64,000 bases of DNA from Azospirillum brasilense (GCF_008365405.1 NZ_QOKV01000009.1:124001-188000); one strand, 5' to 3'. Positions 1 through 10,341 are shown, counted from the first letter of the stretch. Made by a program: numbers and translations. The notes: generated by a model from the letters alone, not told the origin.

Positions 1-1013
1 ACGGTGACGGCGCCGCCCTGGAAGTCCTCCTCCGTCAGGCGTCCGTCACGTGCGCGGCGGGTCAGGGACGCGGCCTCTGCCGCCAGCCGGTCGAGCGGCA
101 GGGTCGCCGCCCCGCGCAGCACCGGGGCGACCAGCCCGCGCGGCGTGTCCACCGCCATGCCGATGTCGCCGCGGCCAAGGGCGAGGATCGCGCCGCCGGC
201 AGGCTCGTCGTCCCACACCCGGTCCATCTCCGGCATGGCGGCGAGCGCCCGACCGACGGCGGCCAGCACCAGATGGGTCATCGAAATCCGGGGAAGTCCG
301 GACTCGGTGTCGGCGTTCAGCCGGTCGCGCAGGGCGGCCAGCTCCGTCACCTCGGCCTCCGCGGCGAGGTAGAAGTGCGGCACGTCGCGCTTGGCGGCGG
401 TCAGGCGGCGGGCGACGGTCGCCTGCAGGGTGGTGGGCTTCGACCGGTCCCCGGCGGGTGTCTCGATCTTTGGCGCCTGGGGTGCGGGTTGGGGCGCCGG
501 TTGAGGCGCCGGCTGGGGTATTGGCCGCGTTTGCGCCGCCGCCTCGACATCGGCCACCTTGATGCGGCCACGCGGGCCGCTGCCGGTCACCGCCGCGAGA
601 TCGACACCGAGACCTTCGGCGCGGCGCCGGGCGAGCGGCGTCGACAGGATGCGCTCCCCATTGGCGCGGACGGGGGCGGGCAGGGGACGGGTGCTTGCGG
701 GGACGGCAATCGGGGCGGCCTTCGCGGCGGGCGCCTCCGCCGGTTGCGGAGCGGGGGCGGCCCCCGCGCCGTCGGCGGACCAGCGGGCGATCGGGGTGCC
801 GACGGCCACCGTCTCGCCGGCCGGGATGGTCGTCTCGATCAGCACGCCGTCGCTGTCGGCTTCGACCTCCGAGGCGATCTTGTCGGTTTCGACAACGAGC
901 AGCACGTCGCCGCTGCGGAAGGGCTGGCCGGGAGACACCCGCCATTCGGCGAGCACCCCCTCGGTCATCGTCAGCCCCAGCTTGGGCATCACCAGTTCGC
1001 GGACCATGGTCAT
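1..1013 (-). CDS. 2-oxoacid dehydrogenase E2, dihydrolipoyl acyltransferase (C-terminus off the left edge)
   Basis: E2 core of a 2-oxoacid dehydrogenase complex; it moves an acyl group from E1 to CoA on a swinging lipoyl arm. About 337 residues are visible. An N-terminal lipoyl domain carries the ETDKIAS motif with lipoyl-lysine K45. An Ala/Pro-rich linker follows, then an E3-binding domain near residues 110-150 ([21 protein letters not shown]), another Pro/Gln linker and the start of the acyltransferase domain. The catalytic HxxxD motif should lie beyond position 1. The ATG at 1013 overlaps the crotonase stop (ATGA), so it is the last visible gene of the E1-alpha/E1-beta/crotonase/E2 operon. 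The acyl specificity (acetoin, pyruvate, branched-chain or other) cannot be told. E3 is not in the window. Confidence 0.93.
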   Translation of the reverse strand, partial: MTMVRELVMPKLGLTMTEGVLAEWRVSPGQPFRSGDVLLVVETDKIASEVEADSDGVLIETTIPAGETVAVGTPIARWSADGAGAAPAPQPAEAPAAKAAPIAVPASTRPLPAPVRANGERILSTPLARRRAEGLGVDLAAVTGSGPRGRIKVADVEAAAQTRPIPQPAPQPAPQPAPQAPKIETPAGDRSKPTTLQATVARRLTAAKRDVPHFYLAAEAEVTELAALRDRLNADTESGLPRISMTHLVLAAVGRALAAMPEMDRVWDDEPAGGAILALGRGDIGMAVDTPRGLVAPVLRGAATLPLDRLAAEAASLTRRARDGRLTEEDFQGGAVT

Positions 1014-1798
1014 TGTCCCGTGAAGGCGGCCTTGCGCTTCTCCAGGAAGGCGCGGCAGCCCTCGTGCGCGTCCCGGCTGTCGAGCACCAGCCCGATCATC
1101 GCCTGCTCGTAGGCCAGCGAGGCGCCGAGCGGCATCTCCGCGCCATGGCGCAGCGTGCGCTTGGTCAGCTTCAGGATCAGCGGCGACTTGGCGGCGATCT
1201 TGTGGGCGGTGGCCATCGCCTCGGCCATCAGTTCGGCCTTCGGCACGGCGCGGTTGACCAGTCCCCAGGCGACGGCCTCCGCGGCGGTGAACTGGTCGCC
1301 GGTGAAGACCAGCTCGCGCGCCCGGCAAGGCGGGATCTGGCGCAGGATGCGCTGGGTGCCGCCGGCGCCGGGGAACAGGCCGAGGTTGATTTCCGGCAGG
1401 CCGAACTTCGCGGTGTCGGCGGCGATGCGGATGTCGAGCGACAGCACCAGCTCGGTCCCGCCGCCGAGCGCCCAGCCGTTGACGGCGGCGACGGTCGGCT
1501 TGTCGCAGGTCTCGAACCGGCGGAACACCCGGTGCACGACCTCCGCGAAGTCGAGATAGTGGGCGAGGCCCTGGCGGCTGTCGAGATCGGCGATGTCGCC
1601 GCCGGCCACAAAGGCGCGCTCGCCGGCCCCGGTGACGACGATCACATGGACGCCGTCGTCGGCCTCCAACTCGCCCAGCGCCCGTTCCAACTCCAGCAGG
1701 GTCGGCACGTCGAGCGCGTTGAGCGTCGCCGGGCGGTTGATGGTGATCAGGCCCACGGCGCCGTCGCGGCTGGTGAGGATGGGGCTTTCGTCCGTCAT
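1010..1798 (-). CDS. enoyl-CoA hydratase/isomerase family protein (crotonase), 262 aa
   Basis: Crotonase-fold acyl-CoA enzyme of normal length. Both catalytic glutamates of true hydratases are present with the usual 20-residue spacing: E116 in GGGTE and E136 in PEINLG. The oxyanion-hole stretch AGGDIADL lies near residue 65. A GGGAGG ribosome site precedes the ATG. It sits between E1 beta (26-base gap) and E2 (4-base overlap). An enoyl-CoA hydratase inside a 2-oxoacid dehydrogenase operon suggests that complex and hydratase act on neighbouring intermediates. Function as a hydratase is well supported; the substrate is unknown. Confidence 0.92.
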   Translation of the reverse strand: MTDESPILTSRDGAVGLITINRPATLNALDVPTLLELERALGELEADDGVHVIVVTGAGERAFVAGGDIADLDSRQGLAHYLDFAEVVHRVFRRFETCDKPTVAAVNGWALGGGTELVLSLDIRIAADTAKFGLPEINLGLFPGAGGTQRILRQIPPCRARELVFTGDQFTAAEAVAWGLVNRAVPKAELMAEAMATAHKIAAKSPLILKLTKRTLRHGAEMPLGASLAYEQAMIGLVLDSRDAHEGCRAFLEKRKAAFTGQ

Positions 1799-1824
1799 GG
1801 TGTTTGTCCTCCCGTGGGTCGGTA

Positions 1825-2799
1825 TCAGGCGAGCGTGCTCTTGACCGCCGCGACGATCCGGTCGGCGTCGGGCAGATAGGCCGCTTCGAGGGTCTTGGCG
1901 AAGGCGATGGGCATGAAGGGCGCGCCGACCCGCAGCACCGGGGCGTCGAGGTCGTCGAAGGCGTCCGCGGCGATGCGCGCGGCGATCTCCGCCCCGACGC
2001 CGAAAGCCTGCACCGCCTCGTGCGCGATCACCACCCGGTGGGTCTTGGCGACGGAGGTAAAGACGGCCTCCTCGTCCCAGGGCTGAATCCAGCGCAGGTC
2101 GATGATTTCCGCCTCGATGCCCTCGGCGGCCAGCCGGTCAGCGGCGGCGCGGGCGGCGTAGAGGGTGGCGCCGTAGGTGACGATGGTGGCGTCGCGCCCC
2201 GCCCGGTCGATGCGCGCCTTGCCGACCTCGCGCGGGGCGTTCACGTCGATGTCGCCCTGAAGCGCGTAGAGCGCCTTGTTCTCGACGACGACGACCGGGT
2301 CCGGCGCCTCGATGGCGGCGCGCAGCAGGCTGTAGGCGTCGGCGACGGTGGCCGGGCAGACGACGCGCAGGCCGGGAATATGGGCGAACCACGCCTCCAG
2401 GCACTGTGAATGCTGCGGCCCGGCGTTCAGCCCGCCGCCGTGCGGCGTGCGCAGCACCATCGGCACGCTGCACTGTCCGCCGAACATGAAGCGGGCCTTG
2501 GCGGCCTGGTTGACCACGGCGTCCATGGCCAGCGTCACGAAATCCATGAACATGATCTCGACCACCGGCTTCATGCCGGTCAGCGCGGCTCCGACGGCGG
2601 CGCCGACCAGGGAAGCTTCGGAGATCGGCGTGTCGCGCACCCGCTCCGGCCCGTGGGCATCGAGCAGGCCGCGGGTCGCCTTGAACGGTCCCCCGGCGGC
2701 GGCCACGTCCTCGCCCATGAGCATCACGGCGGGGTCGGCGGCCATCGCGTCGTTGAGGGCCTGGGCGACGGCGTTCACATAGCGCAAAGGCTTCGGCAT
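1825..2799 (-). CDS. 2-oxoacid dehydrogenase E1 component, beta subunit, 324 aa
   Basis: Transketolase-like beta subunit of the thiamine-diphosphate-dependent E1 enzyme, full length for the family. Family hallmarks include LMGEDVAAAGG near the N-terminus, ISEASLVGAAVGAAL, the FMFGGQ and RTPHGGG stretches, and the C-terminal transketolase domain with the HEAVQAFGVGAEIAA segment. It starts 6 bases after the E1-alpha stop and the two should form an alpha2beta2 heterotetramer. It resembles pyruvate/acetoin dehydrogenase E1-beta chains. Which 2-oxo acid it decarboxylates is not decided by the sequence. Confidence 0.94.
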   Translation of the reverse strand: MPKPLRYVNAVAQALNDAMAADPAVMLMGEDVAAAGGPFKATRGLLDAHGPERVRDTPISEASLVGAAVGAALTGMKPVVEIMFMDFVTLAMDAVVNQAAKARFMFGGQCSVPMVLRTPHGGGLNAGPQHSQCLEAWFAHIPGLRVVCPATVADAYSLLRAAIEAPDPVVVVENKALYALQGDIDVNAPREVGKARIDRAGRDATIVTYGATLYAARAAADRLAAEGIEAEIIDLRWIQPWDEEAVFTSVAKTHRVVIAHEAVQAFGVGAEIAARIAADAFDDLDAPVLRVGAPFMPIAFAKTLEAAYLPDADRIVAAVKSTLA

Positions 2800-2805
2800 C
2801 GGAGG

Positions 2806-3834
2806 TCAGGCCCCGGCGGTGAGGGTGGCGGTCGGCGTGTAGACGTCGCGGAAGGCGGCGTCCACGTCGGGCAGGGCGTCGGCGCGGGCGGCCTCCAGCG
2901 CCTCCCGGATCTCGGCGTCCACCGAGTCGACCAGGGCGGCGAGCGCCGACTCCTCGACCCCGGCGGCGAGCAGCGCCTCGGCGGAGCGGCGCAGCGGGTC
3001 GTTCTGCGGCAGGCCGGCGATCTCGTCGGCGTTGCGGTAGCGCTGCGGATCGCCCTCGAAATGGCCGTGCCAGCGGGTGGTCAGGCATTCCAGGATGCGC
3101 GGGCCACCGCCGTTGCGGGCGGCGTCCACCACCTCCGCGGCGGTCTCGGCCACGGCGGCGACGTCGTTGCCGTCCACCCGGCGGTGCGGCACGCCGAAGG
3201 CGGCGCCCAGCTTGTCCAGCGTCGCGGCGAACTGGGTGGAGGTCGGCGAGAATTCCGACCAGCCGTTGTTCTCGCAGACGAAGACCATCGGCAGCTTCCA
3301 CAGCGCCGCCATGTTCAGGCACTCGTGCAGGGCGCCCTCGGCCATGGCGCCGTCGCCGAAGAAGGCGACCGCCACGCCGCCGGTGCGCCGCGTCTGGTGG
3401 GCGAGCGCGCTTCCGGTGGCGAGCGGCAGCCCGGCCCCGACGATGCCGTTGGCCCCCAGCACGCCCAGCGACAGGTCGGCGACGTGCATGGAGCCGCCGC
3501 GCCCGCCGCAGATGCCGCCGGCCCGCCCCATGATCTCCTTGAAGAAGAGGTCGAGCCTCACGCCGCGGGCCAGCACGTGGCCGTGGCCGCGGTGGGTGGT
3601 GGCGAAGCTGTCCTGCGGCCCCAGCGCGCCGACGACGCCCGCGGCCACCGCCTCCTGCCCGACGCTGAGATGGATGAAACCGGGGATCTCGCCGTCGGCG
3701 AACAGCCGGGACAGGGTGGTTTCGGTCGCCCGGATCGTCTGCATGGTGCGGTGGAGCGCTAGCCGCCGGTCGGTTGGGGTCGTGGTGGCCGGGGCCGGTG
3801 GAGTGGGGTCTGCCTGCGCGGCGGATGACGGCAT
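2806..3834 (-). CDS. 2-oxoacid dehydrogenase E1 component, alpha subunit, 342 aa
   Basis: Thiamine-diphosphate-binding E1 alpha chain. The cofactor motif runs from GDG at residues 160-162 to NN at 189-190. The HRGHGHVLARG loop near residue 81 and GGRGGSMH near 111 are typical. I chose the ATG at 3834 because GGGAGG lies just upstream; an in-frame ATG at 3918 lacks a ribosome site and would add 28 unconserved residues. It is the first gene of the operon, so its promoter lies in the 440-base divergent region. A TTGACT -35-like box and the shared operator-like motif at 3921-3942 sit there. Confidence 0.93.
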   Translation of the reverse strand: MPSSAAQADPTPPAPATTTPTDRRLALHRTMQTIRATETTLSRLFADGEIPGFIHLSVGQEAVAAGVVGALGPQDSFATTHRGHGHVLARGVRLDLFFKEIMGRAGGICGGRGGSMHVADLSLGVLGANGIVGAGLPLATGSALAHQTRRTGGVAVAFFGDGAMAEGALHECLNMAALWKLPMVFVCENNGWSEFSPTSTQFAATLDKLGAAFGVPHRRVDGNDVAAVAETAAEVVDAARNGGGPRILECLTTRWHGHFEGDPQRYRNADEIAGLPQNDPLRRSAEALLAAGVEESALAALVDSVDAEIREALEAARADALPDVDAAFRDVYTPTATLTAGA

Positions 3835-3920
3835 GGGTGCCTCCCTTCGCAATTCTTCCGCGCCCTGCCGGTGTGTGGGAAAGCGCGGTGCGGAGTCGAT
3901 GCTCCGTTGGTCGACCAAAC

Positions 3921-3942
3921 AATGAACGATGATTCATGTTTC
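3921..3942 (-). promoter_or_regulatory. operator-like motif upstream of the E1 operon
   Basis: A 22-base motif built on the core ATGATTCAT, preceded by AATGAAC and followed by GTTTC. An inverted copy with 19 of 22 identical positions lies at 4204-4225, before the divergent transporter gene. On the minus strand a TTGACT -35-like box falls just upstream, so the motif would cover the promoter spacer. A shared regulator is inferred; the IclR protein encoded at 10499 is the nearest candidate. Confidence 0.5.
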
Positions 3943-4007
3943 AGTCAAGCGGTCTGTTTGCCCCTATTCCCGCTCCCTCCTGCTGGGTGGGGCGACGACA
4001 TCTGGTG

Positions 4008-4150
4008 CCCCTCTCCCGCCCCGGGAGAGGGAAGGGGCCCGCGCCCAGCGCGGGAAGGGTGAGGGTGGCGCCGCCAATAAGGTCTTTGATCCTTGTGCTA
4101 CCCTCACTCGCCCGCTTCCGCGGGCACCCTCTCCCGGGGCGGGAGAGGGG
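4008..4150. repeat. four-hairpin intergenic repeat, copy 1 (variant centre)
   Basis: About 143 bases with overall inverted symmetry. Outer hairpins at each end have arms CCCTCTCCC and GGGAGAGGG. Inner hairpins are CCCGCG/CGCGGG on the left and CCCGC/GCGGG on the right. The central spacer differs from the two other copies (5495-5642 and 15731-15878). It lies between the two divergent operator motifs rather than after a binding-protein gene. Short frames through it are repeat artefacts, not genes. Confidence 0.85.
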
Positions 4151-4203
4151 ACAGCCTCAAATACACCGTTGCGCGGAAAGTTGGCGCGCGTTACATTCTC
4201 GAT

Positions 4204-4225
4204 GAAAAATGACTCATGGTTCATT
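4204..4225 (+). promoter_or_regulatory. operator-like motif upstream of HAAT transporter 1
   Basis: Inverted partner of the motif at 3921-3942. Read on the minus strand it is AATGAAC, C, ATGAGTCAT, then TTTTC, differing at three positions. It lies 51 bases before the ATG of the substrate-binding protein. Its position supports joint control of the 2-oxoacid dehydrogenase operon and the transporter by one regulator. Confidence 0.5.
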
Positions 4226-4275
4226 CAAATAGGCGAGCTCGCAGGCTCCGCCGCATAAGGGAGGAAAAAAGCGCC

Positions 4276-5487
4276 ATGCACCGTCGTTCCGTCATCCGCC
4301 TGCTCGGGGCTGCCGTCACGCTGACCTCGGCCATCGCCCTGTCCGCCGGGTCCGCCGCCGCGCAGGACACCATCAAGATCGGCATGACCTCGGCCCTGAC
4401 CGGCCCCTACAACGAGTATGGCGAGGGTGGGCGGCGCGGCGTTGAACTCGCCATTGAGAAGTGGAACGCCAAGGGCGGCATCAACGGCAAGAAGGTCGAG
4501 CTGGCGATGCTGCTCGACGACCAGCTTGTGCCCGACCGCGCGGTGCAGAACATGCGCCGGCTGCTCGACAACAAGGAGCTGGTCGCCATCATCGGCCCGG
4601 CGGGCAGTGGCCCGACGCTGGCGGTGATCGAGATGGCCGCCGCCGACGGCCGTCCCTACATGAACCCGGTGGCGCAGACCCCGACCGTCACCTACCCGGA
4701 CGGCGGCAAGCCGCGTCCGAACGTCTTCTCCTTCGCGTTGCAGAACGACGTCGAATCGACGGTGCTCGGCCGCTACGTCGCCAAGCAGTTCAAGAAGCCG
4801 GGGCTGGTTCACGAGAGCACGGCCTATGGCGTGTCCGGCGCCGACATGATCGCCAAGGAGCTGAAGGCGGCGGGCGGTGCCGTCGTGGCGACGGAAACCT
4901 ACAACCAGCGTGCGCAGGACGTGACGGCGCAGATCGCCCGCCTCCAGCGGGCCGGGGCCGATGTGGTGGTTTGCGTCGGGCTGGGCGCCGATCTGGCGGT
5001 GATCCGCCGCACCATGGCGCGGCTGAACTTCAACGTGCCATTGGTCGCCTCCAACGGCGCCCTGTCGATCCCCTATCAGGAGGCCGCCGGTGATCTGGTG
5101 ACCGGCACGCGCGGCTCGATGGTCTACGTCTTCGGCGAGGAGACGCTGAACCCGGCGGCCCAGGGCTTCGCCGACGCCTACAAGGCCAAGTACGGCACCG
5201 ACCGCTGGTGGGGCAACGACCCGCAGCGCCCTCAGATCTTCATGTCGCTGTCGGTCAGCAACGCCTACGACGCCGCCGACGTGCTGTTCGAGGGCATCAA
5301 GCGCGCCAACTCCACCGATCCCAAGGCCATTGCGACGGCTATCGAGGGAATCCAGGGCCTGCGCGGGGTGAACGCCACCTATTCCTTCTCCGCCACCAAG
5401 CACCACGCCATCGCGCCGGAGGATGTCGCGATCTTCGAGTATGTGAAGACCGGCGACAAGATCGGGCTGACGATCGTCAAGAACTGA
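4276..5487 (+). CDS. HAAT-family ABC transporter substrate-binding protein 1, 403 aa
   Basis: Periplasmic binding protein of the leucine/isoleucine/valine-type (HAAT) family. A signal peptide is clear: MHRR, a hydrophobic core, then a cleavage site after SAAA near residue 29. The mature start DTIKIGMTSALTGPYNEYG is typical. GGGAGG lies 12 bases before the ATG at 4276, which is why I did not use the upstream in-frame ATG at 4216. Permease and ATPase genes follow, after a repeat element starting 8 bases past the stop. In this family the ligand is often not an amino acid. Here, beside acyl-CoA enzymes, an organic or aromatic acid is plausible by inference. Confidence 0.93.
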   Translation: MHRRSVIRLLGAAVTLTSAIALSAGSAAAQDTIKIGMTSALTGPYNEYGEGGRRGVELAIEKWNAKGGINGKKVELAMLLDDQLVPDRAVQNMRRLLDNKELVAIIGPAGSGPTLAVIEMAAADGRPYMNPVAQTPTVTYPDGGKPRPNVFSFALQNDVESTVLGRYVAKQFKKPGLVHESTAYGVSGADMIAKELKAAGGAVVATETYNQRAQDVTAQIARLQRAGADVVVCVGLGADLAVIRRTMARLNFNVPLVASNGALSIPYQEAAGDLVTGTRGSMVYVFGEETLNPAAQGFADAYKAKYGTDRWWGNDPQRPQIFMSLSVSNAYDAADVLFEGIKRANSTDPKAIATAIEGIQGLRGVNATYSFSATKHHAIAPEDVAIFEYVKTGDKIGLTIVKN

Positions 5488-5494
5488 CGGGGTT

Positions 5495-5642
5495 CCCTCT
5501 CCCGTCCCGGGAGAGGGAAGGGGCCCGCCGCGAAGCGGTGGGAAGGGTGAGGGGTGATCGGGACATGGAGTCCGTACCACGCCCGAGGCCCCTCACCCTC
5601 CCCACTTCGTGGGTCCCCTCCCTCTCCCGGGGCGGGAGAGGG
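5495..5642. repeat. four-hairpin intergenic repeat, copy 2
   Basis: A 148-base element between the binding-protein and permease genes. Outer hairpins have CCCTCTCCC/GGGAGAGGG arms. The inner left hairpin is CCCGCCGC-GAA-GCGGTGGG and the inner right is CCCAC-TTC-GTGGG. The centre (ATCGGGACATGGAGT and onward) closely matches copy 3 at 15731-15878. No U-run follows, so it is not a classical terminator. It ends just before the ribosome site of the permease gene. Confidence 0.9.
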
Positions 5643-5660
5643 ATGAGAAAGGACGACGCC

Positions 5661-6545
5661 ATGCATTTCGTGCTGCAACTCGTTTTCGCCGGCGTCTGCG
5701 TCGGCGCGGTCTACGCGCTCATCGCCATGGGGCTGTCGCTGACCTTCTGGACCACGCGGACGCTGAATTTTGGCCAGGGCTCGCTGCTGATGACCGCCTC
5801 GGTGGCGACGGTGGCGATGCTGGCGGCCGGGATGCCCGCCGTCATCGCCGTGCCGCTCGGCATCCTGCTGGCCGGCGGGCTGATGGTGGTGGCGGAGCGG
5901 ATCGCCATCCGCCCGCTGCTGAAATCCGGCGACAGCATGGGCTGGGTGGTCTCCACGCTGGGGCTCGGCATCTTCCTCCAGGGCTTCGTCTCCACCGTCT
6001 TCGGGTCGCAGGCCATCGCCTTCCCGTCGCTGGTCTTCGACAGCCTGGATTCGGTGGACATCGCCGGGGTCCAGGTCTCGTCGCAGTATCTCGCCGTTCT
6101 CGGCCTGTCGCTCACCCTGATGGTGGCGATGGAGCTGTTCCTGCGCCGCTCCGCCTGGGGCCGCGCGGTGCGGGCGGTGTCGCACGACGCCGACGCGGCG
6201 GCGCTGGCCGGCATCCCGGTGCGCCGGGTGATCGTGCTGTCCTTCGTCGCCAGCGGCGTGCTGGCCGGCATCGCCGGGGTGATGGTGGCGCAGATCACCG
6301 GCACCGTCGATCCCAGCTTCGGCTTCAACCTGATGGTGCTGGGCTTCGTCGCCGCGGTCTTCGGCGGCATGGGCAACACCGCGGGCGCCCTGGTCGGCGG
6401 CATCGCTCTCGGTGTCATCGAGAAGCTGGTCGGCGGCTACGTCTCCACCGCCGCCGAACACGGCATGGCCTTCGCCATCCTGATGGTGATCCTCGCCATC
6501 CGCCCGCAGGGTCTGTTCGGCCGCAAGGAATTCACGAAAGTGTAA
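5661..6545 (+). CDS. HAAT ABC transporter permease, LivH type, 294 aa
   Basis: Inner-membrane permease of the branched-chain amino-acid (LivH) family. It is strongly hydrophobic throughout, with the typical opening (GVCVGAVYALIAMGLSLTFWTT) and the family-typical GGMGNTAGALVGG segment near the C-terminus. I chose ATG 5661 because AAAGGA lies 7 bases upstream; an ATG at 5643 falls at the repeat edge without a ribosome site. It should pair with the LivM half of the next gene to form the channel. The repeat between this gene and the binding-protein gene may lower its expression relative to the binding protein. Confidence 0.93.
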   Translation: MHFVLQLVFAGVCVGAVYALIAMGLSLTFWTTRTLNFGQGSLLMTASVATVAMLAAGMPAVIAVPLGILLAGGLMVVAERIAIRPLLKSGDSMGWVVSTLGLGIFLQGFVSTVFGSQAIAFPSLVFDSLDSVDIAGVQVSSQYLAVLGLSLTLMVAMELFLRRSAWGRAVRAVSHDADAAALAGIPVRRVIVLSFVASGVLAGIAGVMVAQITGTVDPSFGFNLMVLGFVAAVFGGMGNTAGALVGGIALGVIEKLVGGYVSTAAEHGMAFAILMVILAIRPQGLFGRKEFTKV

Positions 6546-6554
6546 GGGCCAGCG

Positions 6555-8346
6555 ATGCGGAATCTCCTCTCCTTCCTCACCCGGACCCCGGTGGTCGCGG
6601 CCCTGCTGGTGGCGCTCGGCGTCGCGGCGGAGTTCGTCAGCGGCTCCACCGTGCAGATCTGGTCGTTCCTTCTCGTCAACGTCCTGCTGGCCCAGAGCAT
6701 CAACCTGCTGACCGGCGTCGCGGGTCAGATCTCGCTGGGGCACGCCGGCTTCCTCGGCATCGGCGCCTACGGCTCCGCCCTGCTGATGAAGAATTTCGGG
6801 CTTCCGCTGCCGCTGACCCTGCTGGCCGGGGCGGCGATGGGGGCCGCGAGCGGCTGGCTGCTGTCCTTCGCCGCCGGGCGGGTGCGCGAGTTCTACCTCG
6901 CCATGATGACGCTCGGCTTCGGCATGATCTTCTACGAGGTCGTGCGCGAGTGGACCTCGGTCACCGGCGGCATGATGGGGCTGAGCGGCGTGCCGTCGCC
7001 CGGACTGCGCACGCTGACCCTGTTCGGCTGGTCCGTCGGCCCGGTCGCCTATTTCCAGATCATGCTGGCGGTGGTGGCAGGGGTGGTGTGGCTGCTGCGG
7101 AACTTCGTCACCAGCCCCTTCGGCCGCGCCTTCTTCGCCATCCATGTCAGCGAGGTCGCCGCCGGCAGCATCGGCGTGCCGCGCGCCCGCACCAAGCGGA
7201 ACGCCTATATGCTCAGCGCCGCTCTGGCCGGTCTGGCGGGGGGGTTCTACGCCCATCTCGTCGGCTATCTCGGGCCGGAGACCTTCGGCCTGCACCGCTC
7301 GGTGGAGGTGCTGGTGATGGCGGTGGTCGGTGGGCTGGGCACGTTGGCTGGCCCGGTGCTGGGCGCCGTCGTCTTCACCTACCTGCCGGAGAAGCTCCAG
7401 ATCTTCGCCGAGTACCAGTTCATGGTCTACGGCCTGATCCTGCTGCTGTCCTTCGTCCTGCTGCCGCGCGGGCTGGCCGGGCTGCTGCTGCCGCGCCCGC
7501 GCTTCGCCAAGGACGTGACGCCGCTGCAGGCCCCGCCGCCCGCCGCGCCGAAAGCGTCGTCGGGACGCGGACCGCTGCTGAGCGCGGAAGGGGTTTCCAT
7601 CAGCTTCCTCGGGCTGCGGGCGCTCGACAACGCCTCGGTGACGTTGGGGGCGGGGGAGATCCTCGGTCTCGTCGGGCCGAACGGCTCGGGCAAGAGCACG
7701 CTGGTCAACATCATCAGCGGCATCTATCGCCCGAGCGACGGGCGCGTGACCTTCGACGGCGCCGCCATCACCGGCCTTCTCGACCACGCTGTGGCGCGGC
7801 GGGGGGCCCTGCGCACCTTCCAGGACCCGCGGCTCGTCCCCGCCTTCACGGTGCGCGAGAACGTGCTGCTCGGCGGGCACCGGCTCTACCGGCAGAATCC
7901 GTTGGCGGCGGCGCTGAACCTGCCGGGCGCCCTGCGCGAGGACGCCGCGATGCTGGGCCGCGCCGACGCCATCATCGCCATGGCCGGCCTGTCGCATCTG
8001 GCCGACACGCCGGTGCGCGACCTGCCCTACGGCGACCAGCGGATGACCGAGCTGTCGCGCGTCATCCTGGCCGACCCGCGCCTCGTCATGCTCGACGAGC
8101 CGGCGGCGGGCCTGTCGGAGGTCGAACTGCAACGGCTGGGCGGGTTGGTCCGCCATTTGAAGGAGCGGGGTGTCGGCGTGATCCTGATCGAGCATCACAT
8201 GGATTTCCTCAACGAGCTGGTCGACCGCGTGGTCGTGCTGGACAGCGGGCGGGTCATCTATCAGGGCGGCATGGCCGGCATGTACCGCGACCCGGCGGTG
8301 GTCGCCGCCTATCTCGGCACCGAAACCCATCCGGGGGAGGCCATCC

Positions 8347-8354
<8 letters not shown>
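6555..8354 (+). CDS. HAAT ABC transporter permease-ATPase fusion (LivM-LivG), 599 aa
   Basis: A single protein joining a LivM-type permease (about residues 1-320) to a LivG-type ATPase (about 340-590). The permease half has the AGQISLGHAGFLGIGAYGSA signature. A Pro/Ala-rich linker near residue 325 leads into the ATPase. That half has a Walker A motif GPNGSGKST near residue 373, the LivG-type signature DLPYGDQR, and Walker B VMLDEP. Fusion of these two subunits is known in some alphaproteobacteria, and the second transporter here has the same layout. The stop lies within the start of the next ATPase gene, so translation is probably coupled. Confidence 0.93.
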
Positions 8355-9069
<715 letters not shown>

Positions 9070-9112
9070 GCTCGCGCCGCGTGCCGCCAATCGCCAACGG
9101 GAGGAAACCACC

Positions 9113-10279
9113 ATGCAGTCGGGTGTCTACGAGTTCCTGGCGCAGGACCGCGTCATCTACGGCCGCCCGGCGGCGGAGGCGGTGGCGGAAACCGTCGCCA
9201 AGCTGGGCAGCAAGCGACCGCTGATCGTGGCGAGCCGGACGCTGAGCCAAGCCACGGGCGTCGTCGCCGCCATTCGCGACGCGCTGGGCGACGCCTGCGC
9301 CGGAGTCTTCGACTCCTGCGTCGAGCATGTGCCGCGCGCCTCCGTCCTGGCGCTGGCCGCGGAGGTGCGGCGGCTGGAGCCGGACCTGATCGTCACGGTC
9401 GGCGGCGGCACGCCCATGGACACGGTGAAGGTCGCCCTGGTGGCGCTCGCCGAGGGCATCACCGACACCGCCGGATTCGACGCCGTGCGCATCCGCGTCT
9501 CCGAGGACGGGACCCGCATCGTCCCGCCGGTGAAGGACCCGCCGCTGCGCCAGATCATCGTGCCGACCACCCTGTCGGGCGCCGAATTCTCCAACCTGGG
9601 CGGCGCCACCGACCCGGCGCGGCAGGTCAAGGACCTCTACACCGGGCGGCACATCGGCGGGCAGGTGGTCATCCTCGACCCCGCCGTGACCGTCCACACG
9701 CCGGAGCGGCTGTGGCTGTCCACCGGCATCCGCGCCGTCGACCACGCGGTGGAGACGGTCTGTTCCCGCAAGCCCCAGCCCTTCACCGACGCGACCTGCC
9801 TGCACGGGCTGGCGATGCTGGCGCGCTCCCTCCCCGCCAACCGAGAGAGGCCGGACGATCTCGACGCGCGGCTGGAATGCCAGCTCGGCGTCTGGCTGGC
9901 CTCGACCGGGCTGGGCCGGGTGGAGTGGGGCGCCAGCCACGGCATCGGCCACCAGCTCGGCGCCGTCGCCAACGTGCCGCACGGCCATTGCTCCTGCGTC
10001 ATGCTGCCCAGCGTGCTGCGCTGGAACCACCCGGTGAACGCCGACCGCCAACGGCTGGTGTCGCAGGCGCTGGGGCGGGAGGACGGGGACGCGGCCGTGG
10101 CGGTGGCCGATCTGGTGCGCGCCCTGGGGCAGCCCGACAGTCTGCGGGCGGTCGGCGTGACGCGCGACCATTTCGCCGCCATCGCCGCCGGGGCCATGCA
10201 GAACATGATGGTCCGCAGCAACCCGCGCCCGGTCACCGGAGAGGACGACGTCCGGGAGATCCTCGAACTGGCTTGGTGA
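9113..10279 (+). CDS. iron-containing (group III) alcohol dehydrogenase, 388 aa
   Basis: NAD(P)-dependent Fe-type alcohol dehydrogenase or maleylacetate-reductase-like enzyme. The nucleotide-binding motif GGGTPMDTVK lies near residue 97. All four expected metal ligands are visible: the Asp and His of GIRAVDHAVE (near 205), the His of SHGIGHQLG (near 276) and the His of VPHGHC (near 288). A GGGAGG ribosome site precedes the ATG. It is the last gene before a strong terminator, so it belongs to the transporter 1 operon. Oxidation of an alcohol intermediate of the imported compound is inferred. Confidence 0.9.
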   Translation: MQSGVYEFLAQDRVIYGRPAAEAVAETVAKLGSKRPLIVASRTLSQATGVVAAIRDALGDACAGVFDSCVEHVPRASVLALAAEVRRLEPDLIVTVGGGTPMDTVKVALVALAEGITDTAGFDAVRIRVSEDGTRIVPPVKDPPLRQIIVPTTLSGAEFSNLGGATDPARQVKDLYTGRHIGGQVVILDPAVTVHTPERLWLSTGIRAVDHAVETVCSRKPQPFTDATCLHGLAMLARSLPANRERPDDLDARLECQLGVWLASTGLGRVEWGASHGIGHQLGAVANVPHGHCSCVMLPSVLRWNHPVNADRQRLVSQALGREDGDAAVAVADLVRALGQPDSLRAVGVTRDHFAAIAAGAMQNMMVRSNPRPVTGEDDVREILELAW

Positions 10280-10310
10280 TCCGCAGGTTATCAGGCACGG
10301 AACGGCACGA

Positions 10311-10341
10311 ACGGCCCCGCCCCTCCCGGCGGGGCCGTTTT
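10311..10341 (+). terminator. rho-independent terminator after the alcohol dehydrogenase gene
   Basis: Perfect 11-bp stem ACGGCCCCGCC/GGCGGGGCCGT with a 6-base loop, ending in four T. It lies 31 bases after the stop and is the only textbook intrinsic terminator I found. It closes the operon that begins at 4276. Confidence 0.9.

Noticed and set aside
3929..4258. Short ORFs through the 3964-4258 intergenic region
   Set aside because: They run through the hairpin repeat in several frames and both strands with similar length, so they are repeat artefacts.
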